From assembly GCA_014055465.1 (NCBI GenBank), contig WIAF01000007.1, forward strand, positions 62,001-126,000: DNA of 64,000 bases, written 5' to 3'. How positions within the stretch are numbered: position 1 is the first letter of the stretch; the number at the start of each line of letters is the position of its first letter. This DNA comes from Nitrospira sp. CR1.1. Lineage in GTDB: Bacteria > Nitrospirota > Nitrospiria > Nitrospirales > Nitrospiraceae. Under the pieces are notes generated by a model. The model was not told the DNA's origin, did not search any database, and saw nothing but the letters and a program-made list of their open reading frames with translations. The translations under genes and the position numbers were made by a program. This document shows positions 42,910-54,550 of this stretch, piece after piece.

Positions 42910-43709
42910 ATGCGTAGTACCCGTTCAAGGAGTGAGTGAAGCGCGTGAAGCGGGACCATGTTTGGTCCATCGGACAGGGCGGAATCGGGATCGGGGTGCA
43001 CCTCCATGAAGAATCCGTCGCAGCCGGCTCCCGCCGCCGCGCAAGCGAGGGGTTCGACGAATTCACGCTGGCCGCTGGATTTTGTGCCGCCTCCACCCGG
43101 TAGTTGCACGCTATGGGTCGCGTCGAAGACCACTGGATACCCGAAGCGGCGCATGATCGGAAACGAGCGCATGTCGACGACCAGATTGTTGTAGCCGAAC
43201 GAGGAGCCACGTTCCGTCAGGATAATCCGGCGGTTGCCGGCGTCTTCCACTTTCTTGATGGCGTTGCCCATTTCCGGCGGCGACAGGAACTGCCCCTTCT
43301 TGATGTTCACGACCTTGCCGGTGTTGGCCGCAGCAATCAGGAGGTCGGTCTGACGACAAAGAAACGCGGGAATCTGGAGAATATCCACCACGCGGCCGGC
43401 CTCTGTGGCCTGCTCCTCCGAATGGACATCGGTCAGAATCGGCACGCCGATCTGGTGCTTGACCTTCGCAAGGACGGCCAAACCCTTCTCCAGCCCTGGT
43501 CCGCGAAAAGACGAGATGGAGGTGCGATTGGCCTTATCGAAGGATGATTTAAATACGTAGGGCATGCCGAGCGTCTTGGTGATTTCCGCGATGCGTCCCG
43601 CCGTGTCCATGGCGAGTTGCTCGCTTTCAATCACGCACGGTCCGGCGATCAAAAACGGCCGATGCCCCGCCCCGATCTTAAACTGTCCTAAATTCACTTC
43701 GTGCGCCAT
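42876..43709 (-). CDS. kdsA: 3-deoxy-8-phosphooctulonate synthase
   Basis: A 277-residue TIM-barrel enzyme that condenses arabinose-5-phosphate with phosphoenolpyruvate. Motifs: [77 protein letters not shown] is before the ATG. Repeat element R3 ends only eleven bases upstream of this start, so it makes up the leader of the kdsA transcript. Confidence 0.97.
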   Translation of the reverse strand: MAHEVNLGQFKIGAGHRPFLIAGPCVIESEQLAMDTAGRIAEITKTLGMPYVFKSSFDKANRTSISSFRGPGLEKGLAVLAKVKHQIGVPILTDVHSEEQATEAGRVVDILQIPAFLCRQTDLLIAAANTGKVVNIKKGQFLSPPEMGNAIKKVEDAGNRRIILTERGSSFGYNNLVVDMRSFPIMRRFGYPVVFDATHSVQLPGGGGTKSSGQREFVEPLACAAAGAGCDGFFMEVHPDPDSALSDGPNMVPLHALHSLLERVLRICDAAATQPVR

Positions 43710-43719
43710 AGTCTCCTAG

Positions 43720-43842
43720 CAGAATGCGGAAAAAGCCCGCCAGCTGCGTTCTCGCATCGCTCAGCGGCTCACCGTACCGCACGGGTACGATTCGCCGTTT
43801 CGCTCGCTGCGGCCTTGCTGGACGGCCATTTTACGCATCCTG
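43720..43842 (+). repeat. Palindromic intergenic element R3
   Basis: About 123 nt; end arms CAGaATGCGgAAAA and TTTTaCGCATcCTG match at 12 of 14 positions. The body has the family blocks gcccgccagctgcgttctcgc and cgctgcggccttgctggac. By those blocks it lies in plus orientation, opposite to the neighbouring kdsA and pyrG, and sits between them with element R4. Confidence 0.75.
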
Positions 43843-43939
43843 CGCGTTAGGTTGCTACCAACCCGCTACCTAGGCTGTTCTCGCCGTAGGGTAGTGAATC
43901 AAGCGTTTCTCAAGCCTGTTGAGTGTCCGCTGTTCCCGA

Positions 43940-44055
43940 GATGCTCAAACTGATCTTTCAGCAAGGCCGCAGACGAGACAGAACCGCAGTCGTAGCGGAG
44001 CTACGTCGAAGATTGTGTCGGGTCGAGAACGCCGCAGAAAGGCAGTTTCAGCATC
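43940..44055 (-). repeat. Palindromic intergenic element R4
   Basis: About 116 nt on the minus strand, starting a few bases after the pyrG stop. Arms GATGCTgAAACTG and CAGTTTgAGCATC pair with a single mismatch. The middle keeps the gttctcg...cgacgtagctccgctacg...tctgcggccttgctg layout of R2. It is in the same orientation as pyrG. Confidence 0.75.
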
Positions 44056-44059
44056 CCAT

Positions 44060-45661
<1,602 letters not shown>

Positions 45662-45692
45662 CGTGACACCTTTTTGTGAATGCGGCTTGTGG

Positions 45693-46463
45693 TCATGGTT
45701 GAGTTCTCCCCGGTCCGTTCGTATGGGCGCGAAGTTGTGCCAAGGCTACGGGCACGTCCTCGGGGCTATCGATACGCAAAGACCTCTGCGCGGTTTCCCA
45801 GACGCGAATCCGGATCCCGTTCTCCAGTGCGCGTAGCTGTTCGAGTTTTTCCGACTCTTCCAGGATCCCGGTCGGTAACGCCGCCAGGCGCGCGAGGGTC
45901 TCGCGCGTATAGATATACAGACCCAGATGAATGAAGTGTAATCCCGGCACGGCCGACCGTTTTGGATCGTCCCGAACCAGCGGGATTGGTGCTCGAGAAA
46001 AATACAGGGCATTACCCTCCCGGTCGGTCGTGACCTTGACCACTCCGGGATTCTGCAAGTCCTGGTCGGAGTCGATCCGCCGTTTGAGGGTGCCCATTGG
46101 CGCGTCGCTACCCAGGAACGGTTCGACCAGGTCCGTGATCAGATCGGGATGGAGTAGAACTTCATCCCCCTGCAGGTCCACGTAACAATCGCCGCCACGG
46201 GTGCCGGCGACGGCCGCCACGCGGTCGGTGCCGGTGCGATAGGGTTCGGTCATCATGAGGACCTGGCCTCCGAATCCCTCGACTGCCCTCTTGATACGGT
46301 CGTCGTCCGTGGCAACCACCACATCATCCACCACGCGGCAGGCCTTCGCCTGCTCATACACATGTTGGATCATCGGCTTGCCCATCAGTTCGACGAGGGG
46401 CTTGCCCGGAAACCGCGAAGATCCGTACCGGGCTGGAATGACCACCGTAACCGAGCGTTTCAC
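45693..46463 (-). CDS. kdsB: 3-deoxy-manno-octulosonate cytidylyltransferase
   Basis: A 256-residue enzyme that activates Kdo as CMP-Kdo using the CTP made by its neighbour pyr[27 protein letters not shown] opens the protein, followed by [31 protein letters not shown] and the family tail. A GTG at 46463 is chosen because it gives the standard N-terminus and lies one base after the rfaE1 stop; an upstream ATG (46484) that overlaps that gene is possible. Confidence 0.93.
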   Translation of the reverse strand: MKRSVTVVIPARYGSSRFPGKPLVELMGKPMIQHVYEQAKACRVVDDVVVATDDDRIKRAVEGFGGQVLMMTEPYRTGTDRVAAVAGTRGGDCYVDLQGDEVLLHPDLITDLVEPFLGSDAPMGTLKRRIDSDQDLQNPGVVKVTTDREGNALYFSRAPIPLVRDDPKRSAVPGLHFIHLGLYIYTRETLARLAALPTGILEESEKLEQLRALENGIRIRVWETAQRSLRIDSPEDVPVALAQLRAHTNGPGRTQP

Positions 46464-46464
46464 C

Positions 46465-47445
46465 TCAGCTTTGCCCCAAGGCATCCGTCAATTGAGCGGC
46501 GGTGACCGTGGCGGTGCCGATCATGCCGACCACAACCCCGGCCGCTTGATTGGCCAGCACGGCCGCCTCGCGCATGCTGGCTCCGGTCGAGAGCGCCAGC
46601 GCCAGGGTGCCGACTACCGTGTCGCCGGCTCCTGTGACGTCATAGACCTGCCTGGCTCGCGTGGGGATATGCCAGTGGTCGCCATGGCCCTGGTAGACAC
46701 TCATCCCCCGCTCGCCTCTGGTCACCAGCACGGTCTGGCACCCCAGTCGCTGGCGAAGGATCATGCCGGCTTTATTGATCGTCTTGTCGTCCTCCCCTTG
46801 CACGCCGGCCGCTTGGGTGGCTTCGAGATGGTTGGGGGTGACGACGGTCACGCCCTTGTAATAGCTGAAATGTTCCACCTTGGGATCGACGACAATGGGG
46901 ATCTTGCGCTGTCCTGCCAAACGAGTCAACTCCGTCATCAGTGACGCGGTGACCACGCCCTTGGCATAGTCGGAGACCACCAGGCAGGAGAGTTCCTTCA
47001 GGCGTGATTCGACGTATCGGAGGATACGACGCTGCAGGAGGCTGGAGAGTTCGTTGCGGCGCTCCACGTCGTAGCGGACGATTTGCTGGTTATGCGCGAC
47101 GACGCGCGACTTCCTTGTGGTTGGCCGGCTCTGATCGATGATCACCCCGCCGCGCCCTTGACGCCGTCCGCCCAATTCTTTCAACAGCAGCCGCCCGCTT
47201 TCGTCCGCCCCGATGACCCCGCAGATGTCCGCCTGACCGCCCAGCGCCAGAATGTTGTTGAAGACGTTGGCCGCGCCGCCGAGCTTGAGTGATTCCGATT
47301 CGACGTGGACCACCGGCACGGGGGCCTCCGGAGAAATCCTGCTGACCCGTCCCCACACATAGTGATCCAGGATCAAGTCCCCGATGACCAGCACACTGGC
47401 CTGCGGGAAGCGCTGGATGTACGTGCTGAGGGCGGCCTGATCCAC
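46465..47445 (-). CDS. rfaE1: D-glycero-beta-D-manno-heptose-7-phosphate kinase
   Basis: A 326-residue PfkB-fold sugar kinase. VLVIGDLILDHYVWGRVSRISPEAPVPVV and LGGAANVFNNILALGG are typical of the HldE kinase half; the C-terminal GAGDTVVGTLALAL is the PfkB signature with the catalytic Asp. The HldE adenylyltransferase half is missing, so the split form is used. The GTG start at 47445 (GAGG before it) avoids an N-terminal tail that overlaps lepB; an ATG at 47565 is the alternative. Confidence 0.88.
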   Translation of the reverse strand: MDQAALSTYIQRFPQASVLVIGDLILDHYVWGRVSRISPEAPVPVVHVESESLKLGGAANVFNNILALGGQADICGVIGADESGRLLLKELGGRRQGRGGVIIDQSRPTTRKSRVVAHNQQIVRYDVERRNELSSLLQRRILRYVESRLKELSCLVVSDYAKGVVTASLMTELTRLAGQRKIPIVVDPKVEHFSYYKGVTVVTPNHLEATQAAGVQGEDDKTINKAGMILRQRLGCQTVLVTRGERGMSVYQGHGDHWHIPTRARQVYDVTGAGDTVVGTLALALSTGASMREAAVLANQAAGVVVGMIGTATVTAAQLTDALGQS

Positions 47446-47498
47446 CGACGCATCCTCGCCCGCGTGTCCGTTCGACGGTCCGGCATGCCCGAATCGCC

Positions 47499-48278
47499 CT
47501 ACTGGATGGCTTTTCCTAACCTTTCCCATCGTACCCATTCTGTCCACGATCCTTGGCCGCTCCACGACCAGTAAATGCGAAAGGCTTTGCCGCGCACCTT
47601 CTCCGTGCGCACATACCCCCAGAACCGACTGTCGAGACTGTGATCCCGGTTGTCTCCCATGACGAAGTACGCGTCTTCCGGCACCGTGACGGGGCCGAAG
47701 TTGTCCCGCGGACTGATGTGCCCGTCATGGACGGGCGGATCGGTGTGCTGAGTAAAGGCCTGATCCTCGAACGGCGTCCCGTTGATATGTACCACCTTGT
47801 TGCGCACGTGTATGGTGTCGCCCGGCAGTCCGATCACACGTTTGATGAAGTCCTTGTCTTCATCCTCGGGAAATCGAAACACGATGATGTCGCCACGCTG
47901 GATCGAACTGAACGGGATCACGGTCCGCGAGGAATAGCAGGTGACTGGTGGAAAGCCTGGCTGAATTTTGCAGTCGGTCGGCCACTGCAGCCCGTAGGAT
48001 AACTTGCTGACCAGAATATGGTCACCGACCAGCAGCGTGGGAATCATCGAGCCGGAGGGAATCTTGAAGGCCTGGACCACGAAGACGCGGATCGCGAATG
48101 CGAGCAACATCGCAATGATGATGGCTTCCGCATACTCGCGCAGAATCGACTTGTGGGCCGGTTGGTCGGCCACGACGAGGCGTGGTTCGCTGGTCGTCTG
48201 TTCGGAGGGCGTGGGCGGCGTCGTCGGGCCGTTCGTCGCGGGAACCTCATCGGGACGAGCATTGGGATCGACGCTCAT
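47499..48278 (-). CDS. lepB: Signal peptidase I
   Basis: A 259-residue inner-membrane protease that removes signal peptides. A Pro/Thr/Ser-rich N-terminal tail precedes the membrane segment (about 50-70, [19 protein letters not shown]). The catalytic Ser is in [11 protein letters not shown] and the Lys in [27 protein letters not shown] is the last family box. The ATG at 48278 overlaps the lepA stop by four bases. Confidence 0.95.
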   Translation of the reverse strand: MSVDPNARPDEVPATNGPTTPPTPSEQTTSEPRLVVADQPAHKSILREYAEAIIIAMLLAFAIRVFVVQAFKIPSGSMIPTLLVGDHILVSKLSYGLQWPTDCKIQPGFPPVTCYSSRTVIPFSSIQRGDIIVFRFPEDEDKDFIKRVIGLPGDTIHVRNKVVHINGTPFEDQAFTQHTDPPVHDGHISPRDNFGPVTVPEDAYFVMGDNRDHSLDSRFWGYVRTEKVRGKAFRIYWSWSGQGSWTEWVRWERLGKAIQ

Positions 48279-50086
48279 TCCTCGCCCACCTTCAAGATGG
48301 CCAGAAATGCTTCTTGCGGCACTTCCACGCGTCCCACCGCCTTCATGCGTTTTTTGCCTTCCTTCTGCTTCTCCCACAGTTTGCGCTTGCGGGAAATGTC
48401 GCCGCCGTAACACTTGGCCGTGACATTTTTCTTAATGGCGCCGATGGTCTCGCGGGCAATGATCTTGTTCCCGATGGCCGCTTGAATGGCGATTTCGAAC
48501 ATCTGTTTGGGAATGAGCTCTTTCATTTTTTCGGCGACCTGGCGCCCGCGCTGATAGGCCCGTTCTTTATGCGTGATGAACGAGAGCGCATCCACCGGCT
48601 CGCCGTTGAGTAGAATGTCCAGGCGCACGAGTTCGGATTCCCGATACCCAAGCAGTTCGTAATCGAGCGACGCATAGCCCTGGGTCTTGGATTTGAGCTT
48701 GTCGTAAAAATCCAGAATCACTTCATTGAGCGGCAATTCGTACGCGATGACGACGCGGGTTGGGTCCAAATAGTGGATGCTCCGCTGAATGCCGCGCCGT
48801 TCCTGGCACAGTTGCAACAACGTCCCGAGGTACCGTTCCGGTGCAATCAGTGTGGCCAGAATGAATGGTTCTTCGAATGAGGCGATTGAACTCGGCTCGG
48901 GCAATTCCGCCGGGTTATTTAGTTCCAGGACATCCCCTTTGGTGGTGAGGATCCGGTAGATGACGGTCGGCGCCGTCGTGATCAGGGTCAGCCCATATTC
49001 TCGCTCCAGCCGCTCCTGAATGATTTCCATATGGAGCAGGCCGAGGAACCCGCAACGGAATCCGAATCCGAGCGCCAGCGAGGTTTCCGGTTCGTAAATG
49101 AAGGACGAGTCGTTCAGCCGCAATTTCAGCAAGGCATCCCGCAGGTCTTCGTAGCGGGCGGTGTCCGTCGAGTAGAGGCCGCAAAAGACCAGCGGCTTCA
49201 CTTCCTTGTAGCCCGGGAACGGCTGGTCGGTTGGGCGGGCGGCATCGGTCAGCGTATCGCCGATCTTGACGTCAGCCACTTCCTTCATGTTGGCGCAGAG
49301 ATACCCGACCTCTCCCGTCAGGAGCTGCGTGCCCTTTGTTCGTTTCGGGGTGAATTGCCCGACTTCCGTCACTTCGAACAACCGGTCGTTCGACATGACC
49401 TTGATCTTCATACCCGGGCGCACGGACCCGTCGATGATGCGGGTCAACACGATCACTCCCTGGTAGTTGTCGAACCAGGAATCAAAAATGAGCGCCTTGA
49501 GCGGGCGAGCCGGATCGCCGGACGGAGGGGGAATGCGTTTGACGATGGCTTCGAGCACCTCCGGAACGCCGAGTCCCTCCTTCGCGCTCACGAGCATGGC
49601 ATCGGTGGCATCCAATGTCAGCACGTCGGAAATCTGTTGCTTGGTGCCTTCGACGTCGGCGCTGGCGAGGTCGATCTTATTGATGACCGGGATGATGGTG
49701 TGATGGCTGCCCATGGCCAGGTTCACGTTGGCGATCGTCTGCGCCTGCACGCCCTGCGTGGCGTCAACCAGCAGGAGCGAGCCCTCGCAGGCCGCAAGGC
49801 TGCGCGACACTTCGTACGTGAAATCGACGTGCCCCGGCGTATCGATCAAATGCAGTAAATAGGTCTTCCCGTCCAGAGCCTTGTACCGGATGGCCACGGC
49901 GTGAGCTTTGATGGTGATACCACGCTCACGCTCCAGGTCCATCGCATCGAGGATCTGCTCTTTCGCTTCCCGGGCGGTGACTGCGCCAGTCGCGTCGAGG
50001 AGCCGGTCGGCGAGGGTCGATTTACCGTGATCGATATGGGCGATGATCGAGAAATTTCGGATGAGACTTTGCAAATCCTGGCTCAT
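48275..50086 (-). CDS. lepA: Elongation factor 4 (LepA)
   Basis: A 603-residue ribosome-bound GTPase (usual 595-605). G1 [15 protein letters not shown]3 [17 protein letters not shown]4 NKIDL, and the LepA-specific C-terminal domain with [23 protein letters not shown] and [21 protein letters not shown]. The start at 50086 ([18 protein letters not shown]) has GGGGAAC before it. lepA-lepB order is as in E. coli. It is the first gene behind a consensus promoter. Confidence 0.97.
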   Translation of the reverse strand: MSQDLQSLIRNFSIIAHIDHGKSTLADRLLDATGAVTAREAKEQILDAMDLERERGITIKAHAVAIRYKALDGKTYLLHLIDTPGHVDFTYEVSRSLAACEGSLLLVDATQGVQAQTIANVNLAMGSHHTIIPVINKIDLASADVEGTKQQISDVLTLDATDAMLVSAKEGLGVPEVLEAIVKRIPPPSGDPARPLKALIFDSWFDNYQGVIVLTRIIDGSVRPGMKIKVMSNDRLFEVTEVGQFTPKRTKGTQLLTGEVGYLCANMKEVADVKIGDTLTDAARPTDQPFPGYKEVKPLVFCGLYSTDTARYEDLRDALLKLRLNDSSFIYEPETSLALGFGFRCGFLGLLHMEIIQERLEREYGLTLITTAPTVIYRILTTKGDVLELNNPAELPEPSSIASFEEPFILATLIAPERYLGTLLQLCQERRGIQRSIHYLDPTRVVIAYELPLNEVILDFYDKLKSKTQGYASLDYELLGYRESELVRLDILLNGEPVDALSFITHKERAYQRGRQVAEKMKELIPKQMFEIAIQAAIGNKIIARETIGAIKKNVTAKCYGGDISRKRKLWEKQKEGKKRMKAVGRVEVPQEAFLAILKVGEE

Positions 50087-50104
50087 GTTCCCCAAAATCG
50101 GCTC

Positions 50105-50133
50105 ATTATAGTGACCCCCTCCAACGTTGTCAA
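50105..50133 (-). promoter_or_regulatory. Consensus sigma70 promoter for the lepA operon
   Basis: On the minus strand: TTGACA (50133-50128), 17-base spacer, TATAAT (50110-50105); both hexamers are perfect. Transcription would start near 50098, only ~12 bases before the lepA ATG. The transcript would carry lepA-lepB-rfaE1-kdsB and probably pyrG (gaps of -4, 53, 1 and 31 bases). Confidence 0.75.
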
Positions 50134-50229
50134 AGAAATCGCCTCCCGGTATAATCCGCGCGCGGCGCCGCGAGTCATGCATCAGACGCGCTCCTGCCGC
50201 GCAGTTGTTGTATCACGCCCCGTCATCCC

Positions 50230-51612
50230 ATGACACGAACATCCACCCGTCTTCCGCTGGCCGCCTGGGATCACACGTATCTCTGGCACCCCTTCACGCA
50301 GATGCAGGAGTGGGAAGCCGAAACTCCGCTGATCATCGAGAAGGGCCAGGGCTCCTATCTTATCGATACGGAGGGTCGGAAGTATCTCGACGGCACCTCC
50401 TCAATCTGGGTCAACCTGCACGGGCATCGGCATCCGCATCTTGATCGCGCGCTCACGGCGCAGCTCCGACGGATCGCACACTCGACATTCCTGGGGCTCT
50501 CCAATCCTCCGGCCATTCGCCTGGCGAGGGAACTGATCCGGATTGCGCCGAAGGGCCTTCGCCGCGTGTTTTATTCCGACAACGGCTCGACGGCGGTCGA
50601 AGTGGCGCTCAAGATGGCGGTGCAATATTGGCAACAAATCCAGCCAACGGCGGGACCGAAGCAGTCCTTTGCCCATTTGAAGATGGCCTATCACGGCGAC
50701 ACGGTGGGCGCCGTGAGTGTGGGCAACATTGAACTCTTCCACGGGCGGTTCAAGCCACTCCTCTTTCCCACGCATCAGGTCGAGCCGCCCTACTGTTACC
50801 GTTGCCCGCTCGGCCTGACCTACCCGGCTTGTGGCATGGCCTGCATCGATCCGCTCGAGACTCTCCTGAAGACCCGGCATCGCGAATTGGCCGGGGTGAT
50901 CCTTGAACCGTTGGTACAGGCGGCAGCCGGGATGATGGTGGCCCCGCCAGGGTACCTAGCACGTATACGCGAGATCTGCACTGCCTACAACGTACTGCTC
51001 ATCGTCGACGAAGTGGCGACCGGATTCGGACGGACCGGGAAGATGTTCGCCTGTCAGCACGAGGGGGTGACTCCGGATCTGATGGCGATTAGCAAGGGGT
51101 TGACCGGCGGGTATATGCCGCTCGCCGCGACACTGGCGACGGAAGACATCTATCGCGCCTTCCTGGGACGGTATGAGGAATGGAAGACGTTCTTTCACGG
51201 CCATAGCTACACCGGAAATCCCTTAGGCTGCGCAGTCGCCCTGGCCAATCTCGACATCTTCCGGCGCGAACAGACCCTCGCGCAGGTGCGGAAGAAGTCT
51301 CGCCTGCTGGCCCGGCTCCTAAAGCCCATAGCCGATGTGATGCATGTGGGCGACATTCGCCAATGCGGGTTCATGGTCGGTATTGAATTGGTGCAAGATC
51401 GTGAGACGAAAACTCCCTATCCGCTCGAAGATCGCATCGGGCATCGTGTGGCGCAGGCGTGCCGGCTCCGCGGATTGTTGCTGCGGCCGCTCGGCAACGT
51501 CATGACGCTCGTCCCTCCCCTTTCCATCTCGCCTCGTGAGCTCACCAAGATGGTGGCAATTTTGCACAGGGCGATTCGCGAGACGACCGAGAGTTTTCCC
51601 ACCTCCACGTAG
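50230..51612 (+). CDS. bioA: Adenosylmethionine-8-amino-7-oxononanoate aminotransferase
   Basis: A 460-residue class III PLP aminotransferase that makes DAPA in biotin synthesis. HLWHPFTQMQEW-like start (YLWHPFTQMQEWEAE), WVNLHGHRHPHLDRAL, YSDNGSTAVEVALKMA, YHGDTVGAVSVG, IVDEVATGFGRTGKMFAC and the PLP Lys in AISKGLTGGYMPLA. The other bio genes are not adjacent, so it is isolated here. It diverges from lepA. Confidence 0.94.
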   Translation: MTRTSTRLPLAAWDHTYLWHPFTQMQEWEAETPLIIEKGQGSYLIDTEGRKYLDGTSSIWVNLHGHRHPHLDRALTAQLRRIAHSTFLGLSNPPAIRLARELIRIAPKGLRRVFYSDNGSTAVEVALKMAVQYWQQIQPTAGPKQSFAHLKMAYHGDTVGAVSVGNIELFHGRFKPLLFPTHQVEPPYCYRCPLGLTYPACGMACIDPLETLLKTRHRELAGVILEPLVQAAAGMMVAPPGYLARIREICTAYNVLLIVDEVATGFGRTGKMFACQHEGVTPDLMAISKGLTGGYMPLAATLATEDIYRAFLGRYEEWKTFFHGHSYTGNPLGCAVALANLDIFRREQTLAQVRKKSRLLARLLKPIADVMHVGDIRQCGFMVGIELVQDRETKTPYPLEDRIGHRVAQACRLRGLLLRPLGNVMTLVPPLSISPRELTKMVAILHRAIRETTESFPTST

Positions 51613-51787
51613 AACTGCTTGTCCTTACCGCTGATTTCCGTTCATGGGCCGCGTCCTGCACGTGTTCACGCTGGAACAGTGCGCCGACGTTTTTTGTGCA
51701 GGGCCAAGATCGCGCCGGAAGCTGAAATTCGAGTGCTAGACTTGATTTCATGCTGTGTTACGCGATAGCTCCGGCGAGCCGCCTGTC

Positions 51788-53014
51788 ATGATATCCGGTC
51801 GGATGGTCTGGGCGCTGCTCCTGGTTCTGACCCTCCCGTTGACGGTGCTCGCTGCAGACCCACACGAGTCGGACCTGCTGCTGCAACGCATCCAATTCAG
51901 CGACACCGCGCGCGAATCGGGTAGCGCCGCCATTCCTTTTTCGATCGCCTCTCCGGTCTTGCATACGTCTTTTCAGGCGACGTCGTTTGCGCCGCCGTCG
52001 ACGTCCACCCGGTTGAAGGATCTGGTTCCTGATTCCGAACGGCCTCAAACAAAGGGCGTTGGCGCCAGTTCCACCTGGATCAAGGGGCAGCTGACGGCAG
52101 AAGGAGAAGTGGCGAACAACGCGACGAATGATGCCGGCCTCACCTCACGCATCGATCAACGCGATGATGGCGCCAAACGCATGGTCCGCATGGCGCTGAC
52201 CGGCACCAACGGTACGGTACGATACGGCATCAATTATCGATCGGCGGGCAAAGCCTTCTTCAACTCGCCGGATCAGACCGTTCGGGAAATGTGGGCTGAA
52301 TGGGGGCTGGGAATTGCCAAGCTGCGCAGTTCCTCTGGCCAGACCTGGAACAATGTGGATCTGGAGCCGAACCGGCCGCGCATTCAACAGAACGTCAACC
52401 GTATCGGCATCGCGTTGGCGAAGCCGGCTTGGCCTGAGCTCAGCCTGACCTATGCTCGGAGCGCCCTGGCGAGCAGTTTCATTCCTGCAGGAATGACCCC
52501 TCAGCGTAGTCAGAGTAACAGCATGGAAGCGGCTTTGACCTATACGGGCCTGACCTGGAATGCCAGGCTCTCATCGAGTTATATCCTGACGAATGATGAA
52601 ATGCGGGGGGGCGCCCAATCCACCGCCTTCGCCCAGACCCTAGTCGCGGCCTATCGTCCGCTCAATACCCTGACCCTTGCTCCGACGCTCAGCTACCGTT
52701 CGGAAACGCAGAGCTGGTCCGGCGCGAAGATTCAGACGCCGATGGCGTCCGTGTCCCTGCTGTACAAACAAAGCCAGCGATTACTGGTGAGCGCGATAGG
52801 CGGATACACCAGCACGAAGTCGAGCGACGGGTTGATTGAAACGGAGAGTATTGTGGGCCGGGGGATGTTTGCGTTCCATCTCAATCCGATTTACGGACAC
52901 CCGACCACCCTTTCACTGGAAGCTTCGTATACCAACACGACAAATCGGGCAGTGGCGGGAGTGGATACCGAAGATTTGTCGGGCTTGGTGCGGATTCTCG
53001 TCGCGGCGTTATAG
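51788..53014 (+). CDS. Exported protein, probable outer-membrane beta-barrel
   Basis: A 408-residue protein with a signal peptide (VWALLLVLTLPLTVLAA, cleavage after LAA). The mature protein has many alternating hydrophobic/polar beta strands, e.g. RMVRMALTGTNGTVRYGINY, ELSLTYARSAL, ASVSLLYKQSQRLLVSAIGGY and TTLSLEASYTN, as in a porin-like barrel of unknown specificity. The last residues (LSGLVRILVAAL) do not end in the usual Phe/Trp, a small departure from classic porins. No family is recognised. The start is chosen from the signal peptide; a GTG at 51755 is less likely. Confidence 0.7.
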   Translation: MISGRMVWALLLVLTLPLTVLAADPHESDLLLQRIQFSDTARESGSAAIPFSIASPVLHTSFQATSFAPPSTSTRLKDLVPDSERPQTKGVGASSTWIKGQLTAEGEVANNATNDAGLTSRIDQRDDGAKRMVRMALTGTNGTVRYGINYRSAGKAFFNSPDQTVREMWAEWGLGIAKLRSSSGQTWNNVDLEPNRPRIQQNVNRIGIALAKPAWPELSLTYARSALASSFIPAGMTPQRSQSNSMEAALTYTGLTWNARLSSSYILTNDEMRGGAQSTAFAQTLVAAYRPLNTLTLAPTLSYRSETQSWSGAKIQTPMASVSLLYKQSQRLLVSAIGGYTSTKSSDGLIETESIVGRGMFAFHLNPIYGHPTTLSLEASYTNTTNRAVAGVDTEDLSGLVRILVAAL

Positions 53015-53050
53015 GAGAGGCAGGGCTTCCTCGTCAGCCTCTTGTTCGTC

Positions 53051-54199
53051 CTAGGCCCCACCGGCTGAGGTGTCGCTGGCAGCGAGGTGGTTGAGAGATG
53101 CTGGGCTGAGGACGATGCGTTCTCCCGTCGTGACTCCCTCCCGAATCGTCACCTGATTGTCCGTCACGCTGTCGATGGTCACGGGGCGTTCCTCAAATCG
53201 GCCTGGTTCGAGTTCCACTACAATCCATTGCCTCCCGGATCGTTCCAACACCGCCTGTTTGGGAATCACAATCTTCGGGCGCATGGTGTGGCCTGCCACC
53301 GTGAGTCGGGCAAACATTTCCGGCTTCAACCGGCGATCCTGATTTGAGACGGTGGCGCGAATTTTGATCGTCCTGGTCGCCGGATCAACGACATCGCCGA
53401 TGACGGCAATCTTTGCCGGAAATTCAACGGCCGGATAGGCTTCGACCGTCATGGCCGCGACCGCGCCGACCTGGATGCCAGAGAGGTCGTGCTCATACAC
53501 ATCCGCCACCACCTGGAGCCGATCCAGATTGGCTACGGTGAACAGCGGCTGGTCCGAAGCGGTCCCGACGATTTGCCCCGGTGTCACATTGCGTTCCACG
53601 ACGGTGCCCGTCAATGGGCTCCGGAGCTCGAAACGCGACGTAATCTGCTGTTGCGCCAGCGGCTTGCTGAGTTCGGCGGACGGCACCCGCAGGGAGAGGA
53701 GTCGTTCCTTCGCCTGCTTGAATTCGGCTCGCTCGCGATTCAGGTCGTTTTCCGCATGTTCGAGATCCTTCAGAGCCATGGCTTGAGCGTCGTACAGATC
53801 CTTGGTCAGTTCATAGTTCCGTTCAGCCAGCCCCAACTCCGAAATTTCCTCGACATAGGCTGCGTAGGCGCGAGCGATATCAGCGGCGTCGATGACCATC
53901 AGGATGTCCCCGGCCTTGACCGCCTGGCCGAGTTTGACCCGCACGTCGAGCACCGGACCTTGAAGGGGTGAGGAAATTTTCGAGAATCCGTCCTCCGCAT
54001 ACGTCACTCTGGCCGACAGGGTCAAGCCTGGCTGCGACGTCGATGCATCGATGCGCATCGTCTGGATATCCGGTTGGCGGCCGGCGACGACTGAGGGCGG
54101 AACCTGTTTGGCGGCCGGCGCCGGGGGATCCGGCCTTGTGCAGGCCACCAGGGTCAGGCCGAGGAGAATGACAGACACATGTCGCAGAGATCGTTTCAT
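53051..54199 (-). CDS. RND/HlyD-type periplasmic adaptor lipoprotein
   Basis: A 382-residue membrane-fusion protein. The lipobox LTLVAC fixes an N-terminal lipid anchor (about Cys20). Family order: a biotinyl-lipoyl half (VRVKLGQAVKAGDILMVIDAADI), a long helical hairpin (about 115-165), the other lipoyl half (LRSPLTGTVVERNVTPGQIV), a beta-barrel (LQVVADVYEHDLSGI) and a membrane-proximal domain. It resembles CzcB/CusB-type metal efflux adaptors. No RND pump or TolC gene is nearby within the window; the convergent beta-barrel at 51788 may be unrelated. Confidence 0.9.
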   Translation of the reverse strand: MKRSLRHVSVILLGLTLVACTRPDPPAPAAKQVPPSVVAGRQPDIQTMRIDASTSQPGLTLSARVTYAEDGFSKISSPLQGPVLDVRVKLGQAVKAGDILMVIDAADIARAYAAYVEEISELGLAERNYELTKDLYDAQAMALKDLEHAENDLNRERAEFKQAKERLLSLRVPSAELSKPLAQQQITSRFELRSPLTGTVVERNVTPGQIVGTASDQPLFTVANLDRLQVVADVYEHDLSGIQVGAVAAMTVEAYPAVEFPAKIAVIGDVVDPATRTIKIRATVSNQDRRLKPEMFARLTVAGHTMRPKIVIPKQAVLERSGRQWIVVELEPGRFEERPVTIDSVTDNQVTIREGVTTGERIVLSPASLNHLAASDTSAGGA

Positions 54200-54550
54200 G
54201 AAACCCGGTTTCCTCTTCTGTCATATCGGTCGATCTGTCGTTCGACCACAGTCCTGGCTCGTGGTGCCGGGTCCGCTCGATGCTGTCCTGCCGGCATAAA
54301 TCCCTCATGACAGCTCATACCATTTTGCAGGGACGGTAAGGGCGGGACGCAGGACCATCGGGAATGGGGCGATTGGCATATGCTGGACCAAATATGCACG
54401 GAAAATCAGCCTATTCCGTGGTGGCCACGTCATGCATACCGGCCTGCGAGCGCACAATCTTATTAAAACACCGGCCACTTTCGACTGTCAATTCCAGGAG
54501 ATCGGAATGGGTCGCAGAAGGAGCCTGACTGGGATTGAAGATGCCGTGGG
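54200..54550. other. Leader region of the adaptor gene with two inverted repeats
   Basis: About 350 bases upstream of the adaptor. Two perfect dyads lie next to each other: GCATAT (54376-54381) with ATATGC (54392-54397), and CACGGAA (54397-54403) with TTCCGTG (54414-54420). Both spacers are 10 bases, so centres are about 22 bases apart, as for two regulator dimers. No other gene is visible. Confidence 0.4.
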
